A DNA stretch of 35,137 bases from Ruminococcus sp. GTDB taxonomy: Bacteria > Bacillota_A > Clostridia > Oscillospirales > Ruminococcaceae. Of the stretch, positions 16,298 to 24,433 are shown piece by piece; position 1 is the first letter of the stretch; every line of letters starts with the position of its first letter. The notes under the pieces are model-generated. The model was not told where the DNA came from. It saw nothing but the letters and a program-made list of their open reading frames with translations, and did no database searches. The stretch is from positions 1 to 35,137 of the forward strand of contig NZ_JAIKXF010000042.1 in assembly GCF_024684275.1 (NCBI RefSeq), written 5' to 3'. Both the position numbers and the translations under genes were made by a program.

Positions 16298-18121
16298 TCA
16301 CATCTCGCGGATAGCTCTCCACAGCTCCTGCGCAGTCTCGATATTCACTCCTGCCGCAGCGGCTAATTCCTCTGGAGAAGCCTCTCTCAGCTTGGCTATG
16401 GTCTTGTACCTCATGAACAGCTTTGCCGCCTTCTTTTCGCCTATTCCCCGTACCTTCAGCAGTTCCGAGCTGTAGGTCTTTTTCTTATGCTTCGAGTGCA
16501 TGAAGCTGACTGAGTACCTGTGCACCTCGTCCTGTATCCGCGTAACTAAGTCAAAGACTGACCGCATACTGTTTATCTGTATCTCCCGACCTCCCGTTGC
16601 GATAGCTCTGGTGCGGTGCTTGTCGTCCTTGACCATGCCGAAAAGCGGTATATCCAGTCCAAGCTCCCTAAGCAGCGGTGATACAGCATTTACGTGACCT
16701 TTTCCGCCGTCGAGAAGTATCAGGTCCGGCGTCCTTGTGAAGTACTCGTCGCCCTCACCTGTTACGATATGCATGAGCCGTCTTTTCAGCACCTCACGCA
16801 TACTTCCGTAGTCGTTCTGCAGCTCCTGCTCTTTGACGGTAAAGCGCTTGTAGGCTTTTTTCAGCGGTCTGCCGTCCTCAAAGACGACCATTCCCGCCAC
16901 CATTGATTCCGAGGAGAGATTGGATATGTCGTAAGCCTCGATATATCGCGGCGGCTTGGCAAGCCCCAGACTCTGCCCAAGCTGCTCCAGCGCAAGAACT
17001 TCCTTTCCTGTGCGGTCATTTTTTATGGCAGCATATTCAGCGCTGTTGTTTTTAGCCAGTTTCAGAAGCTCCAGCTGTCTGCCCTTCTGCGGCACATGGA
17101 GCTTTACCCTGCGCCCTGCCTGACCTTCAAGCATTTCCGTCAGCAGCTCCGAGTCCTCGGGTATGTGGTCAACGATGACAGAGTGTGGTATATCGGGCTT
17201 TTTGTAGTAAAATTGCAGCATAAACTGGCTGAGGATATCGTCGCCCTCATCAGGCAGTGGAAACTCAAAGACCGCCTTGTCAAACAGCCTGTTTTCGCGG
17301 TACATCAGCACGGAAACATACAGTCCGCTGCTGTACTCGGCAACTCCGATAACATCTGCGGAATCCACACCGCTGTTGATTATCTTCTGCTTCTCGGAAG
17401 CCTTTTTCACCGCATTTATCCTGTCGCGGAGCATAGCTGCCTTCTCGAATTCAAGCGCCTCCGCAGCCTCGTTCATCTCCGCCTCCATGCGCTCCACAGA
17501 CTGAGCGCTTCCGTTCTTTATGAACTCTACAGCCTGCTCGACTGCGGCACGGTAATCCTCGGCACTTATCCTTCCGCGGCACACTCCCATACACTGCTTT
17601 ATTTGATAATTCAGACAGGGACGGCTTTTGCCGAAATCCTGCGGAAACTTACGCCTGCAGGTCGGCAGCATGAACACTCGGTTAGCCTCGTTTACAGCCT
17701 CCTTTGTAATGAAGCCGCTGGTATACGGACCGAGATAGCGTCCGCTCTGCTTGGTATTTTTTTCATTGGTGATACGAGGATATTCATCGTCGGAGATCCT
17801 GATATAATGGTACCCCTTGTCGTCTTTCAGGAGGATATTGTACTTTGGCTTGTGCTGCTTGATTAGACTGCATTCAAGCAGCAGAGCCTCATATTCGCTG
17901 TCGGTGACGATAAAATCATACTCATAGACATTTGATACCATAGCCGCTACCTTCGGCGTATGGTCGGGATTTTCGCGGAAATAGCTGCTGACGCGGTTGT
18001 GGAGATTCTTCGCCTTGCCGATATAGATTATAGAGCTGTCCTTGCGGCGCATTATATAAACGCCGGGCGACGTGGTAAGTTTAGCAGTTTTTTCACGCAA
18101 ATACGGCAGTCTCGGGTTCAT
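16298..18121 (-). CDS. uvrC: Excinuclease ABC subunit C
   Basis: A 607-residue nucleotide-excision nuclease, the normal UvrC length. Domains in order: GIY-YIG nuclease (about 14-95; PGVYIM then IIYIGKAKNL) making the 3' incision; a UVR helix pair (about 205-240; EALEFEKAAMLRDRI) that binds UvrB; the RNase H-like 5' nuclease (about 375-530; YDISNLSSES and DLILLDGGKGH); and C-terminal helix-hairpin-helix motifs (LKVRGIGEKKAAKLF and AAAAGVNIETA) that bind DNA. The ribosome site GGAGGGGG is clear. It stands alone between the pilus operon and the repeat at 18186; uvrA and uvrB are not in the window. Confidence 0.98.
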   Translation of the reverse strand: MNPRLPYLREKTAKLTTSPGVYIMRRKDSSIIYIGKAKNLHNRVSSYFRENPDHTPKVAAMVSNVYEYDFIVTDSEYEALLLECSLIKQHKPKYNILLKDDKGYHYIRISDDEYPRITNEKNTKQSGRYLGPYTSGFITKEAVNEANRVFMLPTCRRKFPQDFGKSRPCLNYQIKQCMGVCRGRISAEDYRAAVEQAVEFIKNGSAQSVERMEAEMNEAAEALEFEKAAMLRDRINAVKKASEKQKIINSGVDSADVIGVAEYSSGLYVSVLMYRENRLFDKAVFEFPLPDEGDDILSQFMLQFYYKKPDIPHSVIVDHIPEDSELLTEMLEGQAGRRVKLHVPQKGRQLELLKLAKNNSAEYAAIKNDRTGKEVLALEQLGQSLGLAKPPRYIEAYDISNLSSESMVAGMVVFEDGRPLKKAYKRFTVKEQELQNDYGSMREVLKRRLMHIVTGEGDEYFTRTPDLILLDGGKGHVNAVSPLLRELGLDIPLFGMVKDDKHRTRAIATGGREIQINSMRSVFDLVTRIQDEVHRYSVSFMHSKHKKKTYSSELLKVRGIGEKKAAKLFMRYKTIAKLREASPEELAAAAGVNIETAQELWRAIREM

Positions 18122-18150
18122 GATCCCCCTCCTTTTCTCGAAAATACAGA

Positions 18151-18168
18151 GGACGCCCCGCGGCGTCC
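18151..18168. other. GC-rich hairpin upstream of uvrC
   Basis: GGACGCC / GGCGTCC (18151-18157 and 18162-18168) with a CCGC loop, 30 bases before the uvrC start. It has no T run. It abuts the dispersed repeat and may belong to it. Confidence 0.5.
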
Positions 18169-18185
18169 CGTCTGATTATGATTTG

Positions 18186-18379
18186 CATATGTATGGGCGG
18201 ATTCTATCCGCACGTCAAGGGGACGTCTTCTCTTACAAGGCGTCCCCTCTCAAAAAAACAGTCCACCGGACTGTTTTTTGATTCACCCCTTGCGAGGCGC
18301 CTTGCAACTGCGGGGTTACTCCCCACAGTGTGGGGAGTAACTCCGCCAAAGGAACACAGTCCCTTTGGAATCCCGTTCA
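18186..18379. repeat. Dispersed hairpin-rich repeat, copy A
   Basis: It shares a layout with copy B (20203-20433): the start CATATGTA, a first hairpin (GCGGAT / ATCCGC), a GGGGACG / CGTCCCC stem around a loop with TCTCTT, a stem AAAACAGTCC / GGACTGTTTT, then TTCACCC.TTGCG, and an end stem CCAAAG / CTTTGG followed by GGAATCCCGTTCA. A copy-specific 13-bp stem (18315-18327 and 18329-18341) lies in the middle. The AAAACAGTCC stem followed by T runs on both sides would terminate transcription both ways, including that of the DUF5662-type gene. The reading frames across it have no ribosome sites. Confidence 0.85.
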
Positions 18380-18430
18380 TATACTCAATAAAATACACAT
18401 TGTCACTACTTTTAGTTCTCGCACATACAA

Positions 18431-18970
18431 CTAACGGCTCTTTCTGACGTGTCGGCGGATATAGCGGAACACCTCGTCCTCGCCCTTATCGCGCAGCATA
18501 GTCAGCAGAAATTCCAGCTTCGCCGCCGTCGTTTTTTCGATGATACGGCGCGGCTTTGCCCTGAGAAAATACTCCAGCGGCATCGAGTCGTTGTACTTCT
18601 CCTTGTTATAAGTCTTTGAAGCCGCAACGCGGTCACAGAACATCTCAAATATGAATATATCCGGCATTTTCACAGGTTCGAGCCGATTTGTTTTCACGTT
18701 ATAGTCCGTCCAGTACTCAAAATGATGACGATTCCTGCCCTTATGGTGCATCCACGCCTTTGACGCTCCGTCAACCTCGCGCTCACGCTCATTTGGGCTG
18801 CGGTTTCCCTGATAATAGCGAACCCCCGGGATAAACTCAGTCGGCGAGAATTTCGACAGGTCATGCAGCAGTCCCCTCCACGGGATACCTGCCTTTACGC
18901 AGTGGATAAAGACCTTGTGGCGGTGCTGGAGCACAGTCCGAAGATGTCCGAAAAAGTTCTCAATAAGCAT
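18431..18970 (-). CDS. DUF5662-type protein
   Basis: A 179-residue soluble protein of unknown function. It is rich in His/Asp, with LLHDLSKFSPTEF at about 35-47 and HHKGRNRHHFEYW at about 75-87, which I recognise as the pattern of the DUF5662 family. The HD-like and HH motifs suggest metal binding, perhaps a phosphohydrolase fold, but this is inference. The start at 18970 is chosen because GAGGAG stands seven bases upstream; an in-frame GTG five codons earlier lacks one. It overlaps the end of the LacI-family gene by 11 bases, so the two are translated from one message. A terminator-like hairpin of the repeat lies downstream. Confidence 0.8.
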   Translation of the reverse strand: MLIENFFGHLRTVLQHRHKVFIHCVKAGIPWRGLLHDLSKFSPTEFIPGVRYYQGNRSPNEREREVDGASKAWMHHKGRNRHHFEYWTDYNVKTNRLEPVKMPDIFIFEMFCDRVAASKTYNKEKYNDSMPLEYFLRAKPRRIIEKTTAAKLEFLLTMLRDKGEDEVFRYIRRHVRKSR

Positions 18971-20015
18971 TTGGACGCTCCTCACTGTAGCTTCCGTTTA
19001 TGTCAAGGACGCTTTCTTTCTCTATGAGTTTACCGCTGATTATACGTCGTCCCTCCCTGTATTTCGGATCGGCAAGCTTCTTCGCCATTATCTTCACCGA
19101 GACCTCAGCCATTTTTGTAAGGTCTACCTCAACAGTGGTTATAGTGGGTATGCAGATGCTCGACACTGTGTAATTATCGTAGCCCACCACGCTTATATCC
19201 TCGGGAACACGAACACCCTTAGTCTTGAGCGCGGATATTACGCGGAATGCAGTCTCATCGCAGTTGCACACGAAGGCTGTGGGCATTTCCTCGGGGAAAT
19301 CTATTTTTTCGTTGAGTATCCCTCTTTCGTTACGGTCGCCGATTATCCATTCCTTGCGGAATTCCAGCTCATTCTCCATTATGCACTTCACATATCCCAG
19401 ATAGCGGTCGTTAATGCTGCTGGTAGCGTTCAGCGTACCGAAAAAGCCTATTTTACGGTGTCCCTTTGACACCAGATGATCGGTAAGGATATATCCGCCG
19501 TTGAAGCTGTCGGAAATTACCGAGTCAATATCGTACCTGTTGTCGTAGAAATCCACGAACATCAGCGGGATAGTCAGATTTTTCAGGCATTCTATGTAGC
19601 TCCTGTGGACCTGTCCGATAACGATAACACCGTCCACCTTGCCGTCTGTGACCATATTCGGCAGTATGCCGTTGGTCTCGCTGTCGGCGGTCACACACTC
19701 GTATACCGTGCAGACGTTCAGCTGTGAAAGCTGATTTGAGATACTCGCAGTCAGTTCCCAGTAGAATGTACCTCTTGCGCCCACGAAGCGCTCAGAAGTA
19801 AGTATACCCACATTTTTGCTGACCTTTGACATAGACAGACGTTTTCTCTCGCTCTTGGTATTTGACGGCTTATAGCCCATTTTCTCGGCTGTATCGCATA
19901 TCTTCTTTCTCATCTGCTCGCTTACACCGTCGCGGCCTGCAAGAGCATTCGAGACCGTAACGACGCTTACGCCCAGCTTTTCTGCGATGTCCAGCATTTT
20001 TACTCCGTTTTTCAT
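18960..20015 (-). CDS. LacI-family transcriptional regulator
   Basis: A 351-residue repressor-type protein. The N-terminal helix-turn-helix and hinge helix (about 5-55) show MLDIAEKLGVSVVTVSNALAG, the LacI recognition pattern. Residues of about 65-340 form the periplasmic-binding-protein-like ligand domain (DGVIVIGQ, ALKTKGVRVPEDISVVGYDNY, TITTVEVD). A sugar or related small molecule is the likely effector; none can be named. AGAGGTGG precedes the ATG. The only co-transcribed gene is the DUF5662-type gene, with no sugar operon beside it, so the targets are probably elsewhere or itself. The upstream 150 bases are AT-rich with several TATA-like boxes but no strong promoter. Confidence 0.94.
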   Translation of the reverse strand: MKNGVKMLDIAEKLGVSVVTVSNALAGRDGVSEQMRKKICDTAEKMGYKPSNTKSERKRLSMSKVSKNVGILTSERFVGARGTFYWELTASISNQLSQLNVCTVYECVTADSETNGILPNMVTDGKVDGVIVIGQVHRSYIECLKNLTIPLMFVDFYDNRYDIDSVISDSFNGGYILTDHLVSKGHRKIGFFGTLNATSSINDRYLGYVKCIMENELEFRKEWIIGDRNERGILNEKIDFPEEMPTAFVCNCDETAFRVISALKTKGVRVPEDISVVGYDNYTVSSICIPTITTVEVDLTKMAEVSVKIMAKKLADPKYREGRRIISGKLIEKESVLDINGSYSEERPNAY

Positions 20016-20202
20016 ATGCCACCTCTTTTAAGTATATATAGCAGCTGATTATAGCTTATTATACTGAAATATAAGAAATTCCGCCTTAAATTAACAAGAT
20101 ATATTATATCATGCTTTAAGTGATAAATAAAGTCATTTTCAGAATTTTGTTACAAGTGCATAAATCGACGAAGGATATTTGTGCAGATAAACGGTGCAAT
20201 TT

Positions 20203-20433
20203 CATATGTAGGGGCTGACGTCCTCGGCAGCCCATTAAGGGACGCCCTCTCTTGCAGTGCGTCCCTCTTTCCAAAACAGTCCACTGGACTGTTTTGGAAA
20301 TTCACCCTTGCGGAGCGCTTCGTAACTTCAGGGCTCTGCCCTGAAACCCGCAAGGGCTGTCAGCCCTTGACCTGACCAAAGGCTCTGCCTCTGGACTCTG
20401 CCTAAGGAACACGTCCATTAGGAATCCCGTTCA
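20203..20433. repeat. Dispersed hairpin-rich repeat, copy B
   Basis: Same order of modules as copy A (18186-18379), same orientation: CATATGTA, GGGCTG / CAGCCC hairpin, AGGGACGC / GCGTCCCT stem with the TCTCTT loop, a 15-bp stem containing AAAACAGTCC / GGACTGTTTT (20268-20282 and 20286-20300), TTCACCCTTGCG, then copy-specific stems TTCAGGGC / GCCCTGAA and AAGGGCTG / CAGCCCTT, and CCTAA / TTAGG before GGAATCCCGTTCA. Several stem bases differ from copy A, but pairing is kept. The two copies flank the LacI-DUF5662 pair. Confidence 0.85.
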
Positions 20434-20465
20434 GGTTTTCAGGAAGTAACTGTAACGCCGAAAAA

Positions 20466-20497
20466 CTACTTACTACTCACTACTTTCTACTTACTAT
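20466..20497. repeat. Short TACTTACTACTC-type simple repeat
   Basis: A run of imperfect repeats of TACT/TACTT and ACTAC lies between copy B of the dispersed repeat and the terminator at 20527. It contains no gene. It may be a tail of the repeat element. Confidence 0.5.
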
Positions 20498-20526
20498 CCG
20501 CCTATATATTCTACATTCCGTCAACG

Positions 20527-20556
20527 AAAAAGGACGTGAGATCTCACGTCCTCTTT
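20527..20556 (-). terminator. Palindromic bidirectional terminator
   Basis: A perfect 20-base palindrome, GGACGTGAGA and its reverse complement, flanked by AAAAA on one side and CTCTTTT on the other. It touches the stop codon of the 59-residue protein gene (stop at 20556) and would end the minus-strand transcript of the scaffold-TPR-small protein operon. Confidence 0.8.
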
Positions 20557-20735
20557 TACTCTCCCTTATATTCGGGCAGAAACGGATAGACCTCGTCATA
20601 GGAGGCTCGCTCCATCATATCCTCAGCGGAATATGGTATAAGTCCCGTCATATCGCCCCACGAAGCCGCAGGGCAGATATACTCCTCATCGCTCTCAGGA
20701 TCGGGAACAGGTATATTCTTCTTGTTTTTGCTCAT
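20556..20735 (-). CDS. Small acidic protein, 59 residues
   Basis: Complete frame from ATG (20735) to TAA (20556). The product starts basic (MSKNKKN) and is otherwise acidic and aromatic, with a core CPAASWGDMTGLIPY and a C-terminal DEVYPFLPEY. It has one cysteine and no membrane segment or signal. The S-x-x-D/E-x-TGLIP core reminds me of small uncharacterised Clostridial proteins, which I cannot verify here. The ribosome site GGGAGATG lies within the 3' arm of the hairpin at 20736-20773, so its translation may depend on that structure. A terminator directly follows. It is probably a real gene despite its length. Confidence 0.7.
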   Translation of the reverse strand: MSKNKKNIPVPDPESDEEYICPAASWGDMTGLIPYSAEDMMERASYDEVYPFLPEYKGE

Positions 20736-20773
20736 AAAAAATCATCTCCCACAGCTATTATCTGCGGGAGATG
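20736..20773 (-). terminator. Hairpin with T run overlapping the small gene's ribosome site
   Basis: A 12-bp stem (20743-20754 and 20762-20773; CATCTCCCGCAG with CTGTGGGAGATG in the RNA, one G-U pair), seven-base loop, followed by ATTTTTT and then directly the ATG of the 59-residue gene. It starts 13 bases past the TPR gene stop. It can act as an intercistronic terminator, and its 3' arm contains the only plausible ribosome site (GGGAG) of the small gene. Confidence 0.75.
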
Positions 20774-20785
20774 AGATATTATTCA

Positions 20786-21868
20786 TTATTCCTCGGGAGA
20801 ATCGTTCACCGTCTGCGTGATATTGGGCTTTTCTTCCTCCTGTACAGGAACAGCCATTTTAGCGTCGGGCTCATATTTAAGGATAATTTCCTTGACCTTT
20901 TCGTCACGTGTTAGATTATAGGTCATTTTCAGAGCCTTCAGTGCATTGGGAATATCCTGTTCAATGAGATAATTTGCGGAAAGCTGAGCCGCTACCGAGA
21001 TAACGTCCTCATTCGGTCCGAATTCAAAGTCATATTTCTTCAATGCCTCGACAATCTGCTCATGTGAGGGCTTGGTAATATGGCTTCCCTTACGGTTTGC
21101 GATGTCTCTCAGTTCATATTGAATGGCAGGATGCGGTGCAAAGATAAGACTTGCCGTATAGAAAGCCACAGCGTCGTCATATTCACCCATGTCCGTAAGG
21201 ATATAGCCTACATTGGCGTAAACTCGCGCGATCGCCACAGGTGAAGAAGCGCATTTCATAGTTTCCCTTGATGTTTCAAGAGTCATTCTCTTGTTTTTCA
21301 GTACCTTATAGACCTCTGCAAGCTCGAATCTCGGTCCAACATCAACGGGATTGTACGCGATAGCGTCCTCAAGTATCGGGATAGCGTCCACAGCAGAGCC
21401 TGTTTCTAACAGAAGATAGCCGTATGTAGTGATAAACGTTGCAAAATCAAAGGGAGTACGGTTAAGGGTTTTCTCAGGCTTGTATCTCAGCTGATACAGA
21501 TTATCCTCAAAGGGATTCCTGAGCGAAACGAACTTACTATTCTCGCCCTCGCCGTAATCCAGCTTTATCTTCTTGTAAAGTCTCTCTGCAAGGGATTTAG
21601 CCTCGGAAATATCTTTTTCCTTTATGAGCTTTATTATTTTCTCATGCACTTCATCGAGACGCACACCGTCAATGGTGATAAGTCTCTCTATCTCGTCCTT
21701 CTGCGCCTGGGGCATACGCTCGATAAGAAGCTGTGTTGCAGCCTCTACGCCCTCGACATTCTTCTGTCGTGCAAAGCGCTCTGCCTCTTCGCGGAGGAAC
21801 TTGTTATCCTCCTCCTGGTCGCCTTTGAGCTTAGCTCTCAGCTCCTCAAGGATCTTGTTTTCTGCCAT
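20786..21868 (-). CDS. TPR-like repeat protein
   Basis: A 360-residue soluble helical protein. Residues 1-110 are charged and helical (ELRAKLKGDQEEDNKF). From about 130 to 330 there are degenerate tetratricopeptide-type helix pairs, for example TTYGYLLLETGSAVDAIPILEDAIAYNP and ANVGYILTDMGEYDDAVAFY with the usual Gly/Ala/Tyr and final Pro positions. The tail is acidic and disordered (VQEEEKP). No enzyme motif is seen. GAGG stands about eight bases before the ATG. It starts 33 bases after the 843-residue scaffold-like gene and is surely co-transcribed with it; TPR domains bind short peptides, so an interaction between the two products is a reasonable inference. Confidence 0.8.
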   Translation of the reverse strand: MAENKILEELRAKLKGDQEEDNKFLREEAERFARQKNVEGVEAATQLLIERMPQAQKDEIERLITIDGVRLDEVHEKIIKLIKEKDISEAKSLAERLYKKIKLDYGEGENSKFVSLRNPFEDNLYQLRYKPEKTLNRTPFDFATFITTYGYLLLETGSAVDAIPILEDAIAYNPVDVGPRFELAEVYKVLKNKRMTLETSRETMKCASSPVAIARVYANVGYILTDMGEYDDAVAFYTASLIFAPHPAIQYELRDIANRKGSHITKPSHEQIVEALKKYDFEFGPNEDVISVAAQLSANYLIEQDIPNALKALKMTYNLTRDEKVKEIILKYEPDAKMAVPVQEEEKPNITQTVNDSPEE

Positions 21869-21901
21869 TATTTTTCCTCATTTCATCTGTAAATGACCGA
21901 C

Positions 21902-24433
21902 TCAGAAGCCTCTCTTGTTCATTTCCTTTCTGAACTTAGCGTCGATCTTATCCTGCTTCTTCTTAGCCTTGAGCTCTGACTTTGTCATGTAGCGAACGTC
22001 CTTGTCGTAGGACTGCTGGAGTCTTGGTGAAGCATTGTTTCTTCTGTTGTATGAAGATGAAGCAGGAGCCTTATACTCGTCGAATACAGGCACATTCTGC
22101 TGATTCTGAGCAAGCTGTCTCTGCTTTGCCGAATCGTCGCCCATTGTTGAGAGAACGTCCTCAACAGAATTGAGGATAGGGCTGTTAGCATGAAGTCCCT
22201 GTGTTTCGATGAGGTTTTTGTCAGCGTACTCTCTTGAGCTGGAAATAGCATTGATGAATGCCTGTGATGTTGACTTTTCGTGTGGGTTTACAGCGATCTT
22301 GGAAATATTAGCTGTAGGAACGCCCTCTGTCTGAACAGGCTTCTTAGGTACGACAGATCTTACGGGAGCCTGCTGTACAGGTGCCTGTGCAGGTGCAGGA
22401 GCTGCTGCGGCTCTCTGAGCCTGTGCTGCTGTCTGCTGAGCAGGAGCTGCCTGATGTGGCTGTGCAGCCTGCTGAGGCTGTGCATTGAGCGGTGCGAAAA
22501 CAGGCTTGCCGTTCTGGTCATAGCCCATAAGTCTCATTGGAACATACTTGTATACAGGCTGATTGTTAGCGTCATAACCTGCGAACTGCGGTACCTTTAC
22601 TATCTGAGGCTGAGCCTGATTCGGCTGCCCAGCACCTGTATTCTGTGCATTAGCATCAAAATTATTATAATCACTCATATTAAATTCAAACTCCTCTTCT
22701 GCCATATATGGCGCATTATAGATTGGTGCATTTATATCATCAAGCACAGGTATCTGCATATTGTCATGACCTTGTGCAGCGATGTCATCGATTGTGGGCA
22801 GCTCATCTAACTCAGGGGCTGTGATGTCATCAACTGTAGGAGCGCCGCTGAGAGCCTCTGCCGCAAGCTGTGCTGCGGAGGGGAGCTCGTCGAACTCGGG
22901 AGCTGTGATGTCGTCAACTGTAGGAGCGCCGCTGAGAGCCTCTGCCGCAAGCTGTGACGCGGAGGGGAGCTCGCCGAACTCGGGGGCTGTGATGTCGTCA
23001 ACCGTAGGAGCTCCGCTGAGAGCCTCTGCCGCAACACTTGCCGCAGAAGGAAGCACATCATTTTCAGGAGCTACGATATCCTCAACAAGTGGGATATCTC
23101 CGTACATATAAGCTGTATTCGGGTCAATAGTCTGACCGCTCACAGGAGCAGCCATTTCATCGGGAACGTGGGCATTCAAGCCGCCGGGCACTCCGCCGTA
23201 GGGCTTTGAAGCCGCATCTATCGCTGCGCCTATATCGTCGATAACAGGAGCACTGATGTTTCCTATAGTCGGAATATCAAGGTCTGCCATTTCTCCGGGT
23301 TGAACATTCTCATACCCGTCCTGAACTGCCGCAGCATTTCCCTGAACAGCAGCATCGCCGCCGAAGAACTGGTCTGCAACATAATCCCACGCTGTATCCT
23401 GCGGAATGTTCATTATCGGAGCGTCCGCATACTCGTCCACAGGTGTTATGATACCCTGTATCAGGTTGCCCTGAGCGTCATAAAGCGGCTGGCTTCCGTC
23501 GTAGATAATGGGCTGACCGTAAACAGGTTCTTCCTGAACGGCAGCGCTGTTGTTTATTGAGAACAGGTTCATTATGTCCTCATCACTATGCGAAGGATCG
23601 GGAGCCGTCATAGGTGCAGGCTCTGGGATAACAGGCTGTTCATAGCCGAATCCGCCGACAGGCTGCTGAGGTGCGTTGTAGCCTCCGACAGGCTGCTGTG
23701 GCACATTATAATAAGGTGCTGTATCTGTATTCTGTGTCTGCTCGGGAGCAGGTATAGCGAACTGTGCAAGGAAATCGTCCTGTTGCGGAGCGGCAGCAGC
23801 GGGAGCAGGTGCTGCTGTATCGCCGGGCTTGTTTATAGCGAACTGTGCAAGGAAATCGTCTTCGGCAGCAGGTGCAGCTGTCGGAGCAGGTGCCTGCGCA
23901 CCGTTATTCGGAGCATTTATTGCAAACTGTGCAAGACTTTCGTCCATAGGAACGCCTGTACCGGGAACGGTCTTTGCGTCCTTGTTCAGGAACTGATCGT
24001 AAAGCTTCTGATCTTCGGCTTCTTTTGCAGCAGCCTCAGCAGCACGTTTTTCCTCTGCTGCTTTTTTCTGCTCCTCAAGAGCCTTTCTTCTTGCCTCTTC
24101 TTCCTTTCTCTTAGCATCGGGATCTCTTGTGATCCTTGCGGTAGTATTTCCCAGCGGAACGATCCCTGCATCGTTCATGCCGAGCTTTTCACGTTTTTTC
24201 TCTTCTTTAAGAAGAAGCGCCATTTCTTTCTTATCAGCCTTGATAAGCTTCTTTGCAAGGTTAGCCTTACATTTCTCACAGGTTATCTCCTTCAGATCCG
24301 TCATCTGCGAAGTTCTGTGGAAACGAGTTACATTTTCAGGCTTAAGAAGGTTGATACCACAGCCTGTTTTCTTTTCGTTTTCGGTCCCGTGGACCAGCTT
24401 GTCAAACGAAGATGTTACCAGTGTTATATCCAT
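21902..24433 (-). CDS. Large low-complexity scaffold-like protein with repeated short motifs
   Basis: An 843-residue protein of unrecognised family. The N-terminal 60 residues may bind zinc (C25, then TCEKCK with C52 and C55). Residues 60-145 are charged helix rich in Lys/Glu/Ala. Then comes a long disordered Ala/Pro/Gln region in which LAQFAI recurs at 167-172, 195-200 and 222-227, with a related NLFSIN at 289-294. Near 455-540 three 28-residue units (core GAPTVDDITAPE) repeat, with further degenerate DDI.AP copies on both sides. The last 30 residues are very basic (KSELKAKKKQDK). There is no signal peptide or membrane helix, so it is cytoplasmic. The start at 24433 is preferred over an in-frame ATG 11 codons earlier because GGGAGAGAGG lies just upstream. 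It could be a client-recruiting hub; the function is unknown. Confidence 0.85.
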   Translation of the reverse strand: MDITLVTSSFDKLVHGTENEKKTGCGINLLKPENVTRFHRTSQMTDLKEITCEKCKANLAKKLIKADKKEMALLLKEEKKREKLGMNDAGIVPLGNTTARITRDPDAKRKEEEARRKALEEQKKAAEEKRAAEAAAKEAEDQKLYDQFLNKDAKTVPGTGVPMDESLAQFAINAPNNGAQAPAPTAAPAAEDDFLAQFAINKPGDTAAPAPAAAAPQQDDFLAQFAIPAPEQTQNTDTAPYYNVPQQPVGGYNAPQQPVGGFGYEQPVIPEPAPMTAPDPSHSDEDIMNLFSINNSAAVQEEPVYGQPIIYDGSQPLYDAQGNLIQGIITPVDEYADAPIMNIPQDTAWDYVADQFFGGDAAVQGNAAAVQDGYENVQPGEMADLDIPTIGNISAPVIDDIGAAIDAASKPYGGVPGGLNAHVPDEMAAPVSGQTIDPNTAYMYGDIPLVEDIVAPENDVLPSAASVAAEALSGAPTVDDITAPEFGELPSASQLAAEALSGAPTVDDITAPEFDELPSAAQLAAEALSGAPTVDDITAPELDELPTIDDIAAQGHDNMQIPVLDDINAPIYNAPYMAEEEFEFNMSDYNNFDANAQNTGAGQPNQAQPQIVKVPQFAGYDANNQPVYKYVPMRLMGYDQNGKPVFAPLNAQPQQAAQPHQAAPAQQTAAQAQRAAAAPAPAQAPVQQAPVRSVVPKKPVQTEGVPTANISKIAVNPHEKSTSQAFINAISSSREYADKNLIETQGLHANSPILNSVEDVLSTMGDDSAKQRQLAQNQQNVPVFDEYKAPASSSYNRRNNASPRLQQSYDKDVRYMTKSELKAKKKQDKIDAKFRKEMNKRGF
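22812..23080 (-). repeat. 84-bp tandem repeat within the scaffold-like gene
   Basis: The element containing GCTGTGATGTC recurs at about 22817, 22901 and 22985, exactly 84 bases apart, with the intervening CCGCTGAGAGCCTCTGCCGC block also repeated. Units one and two are almost identical at the DNA level, and the third is more diverged. The 28-codon period keeps frame. Confidence 0.9.

Noticed and set aside
17096..17866. Plus-strand open frame of 256 codons opposite uvrC
   Set aside because: It is a shadow of uvrC, whose domains are all intact. It has no ribosome site and no recognisable product.
18204..18398. Minus-strand 64-codon frame in repeat copy A
   Set aside because: It shares a short segment (NSPVDCF) with a frame in copy B only because both read through the conserved hairpin repeat. 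No ribosome site, and the stems explain the conservation.
20016..20160. Promoter for the LacI-family gene
   Set aside because: Several TATA-like boxes occur (one palindromic, near 20099-20111), but none has a good -35 box at 16-18 bases on the minus strand except a weak TTGTTA-17-TTATAT; not strong enough to list.
20150..20353. Minus-strand 67-codon frame in repeat copy B
   Set aside because: Same reason as for copy A; frame and ends differ between the two copies.
22812..23080. 84-bp repeats as a CRISPR array or direct-repeat element
   Set aside because: The units are contiguous with no unique spacers and stay in frame within a long gene.
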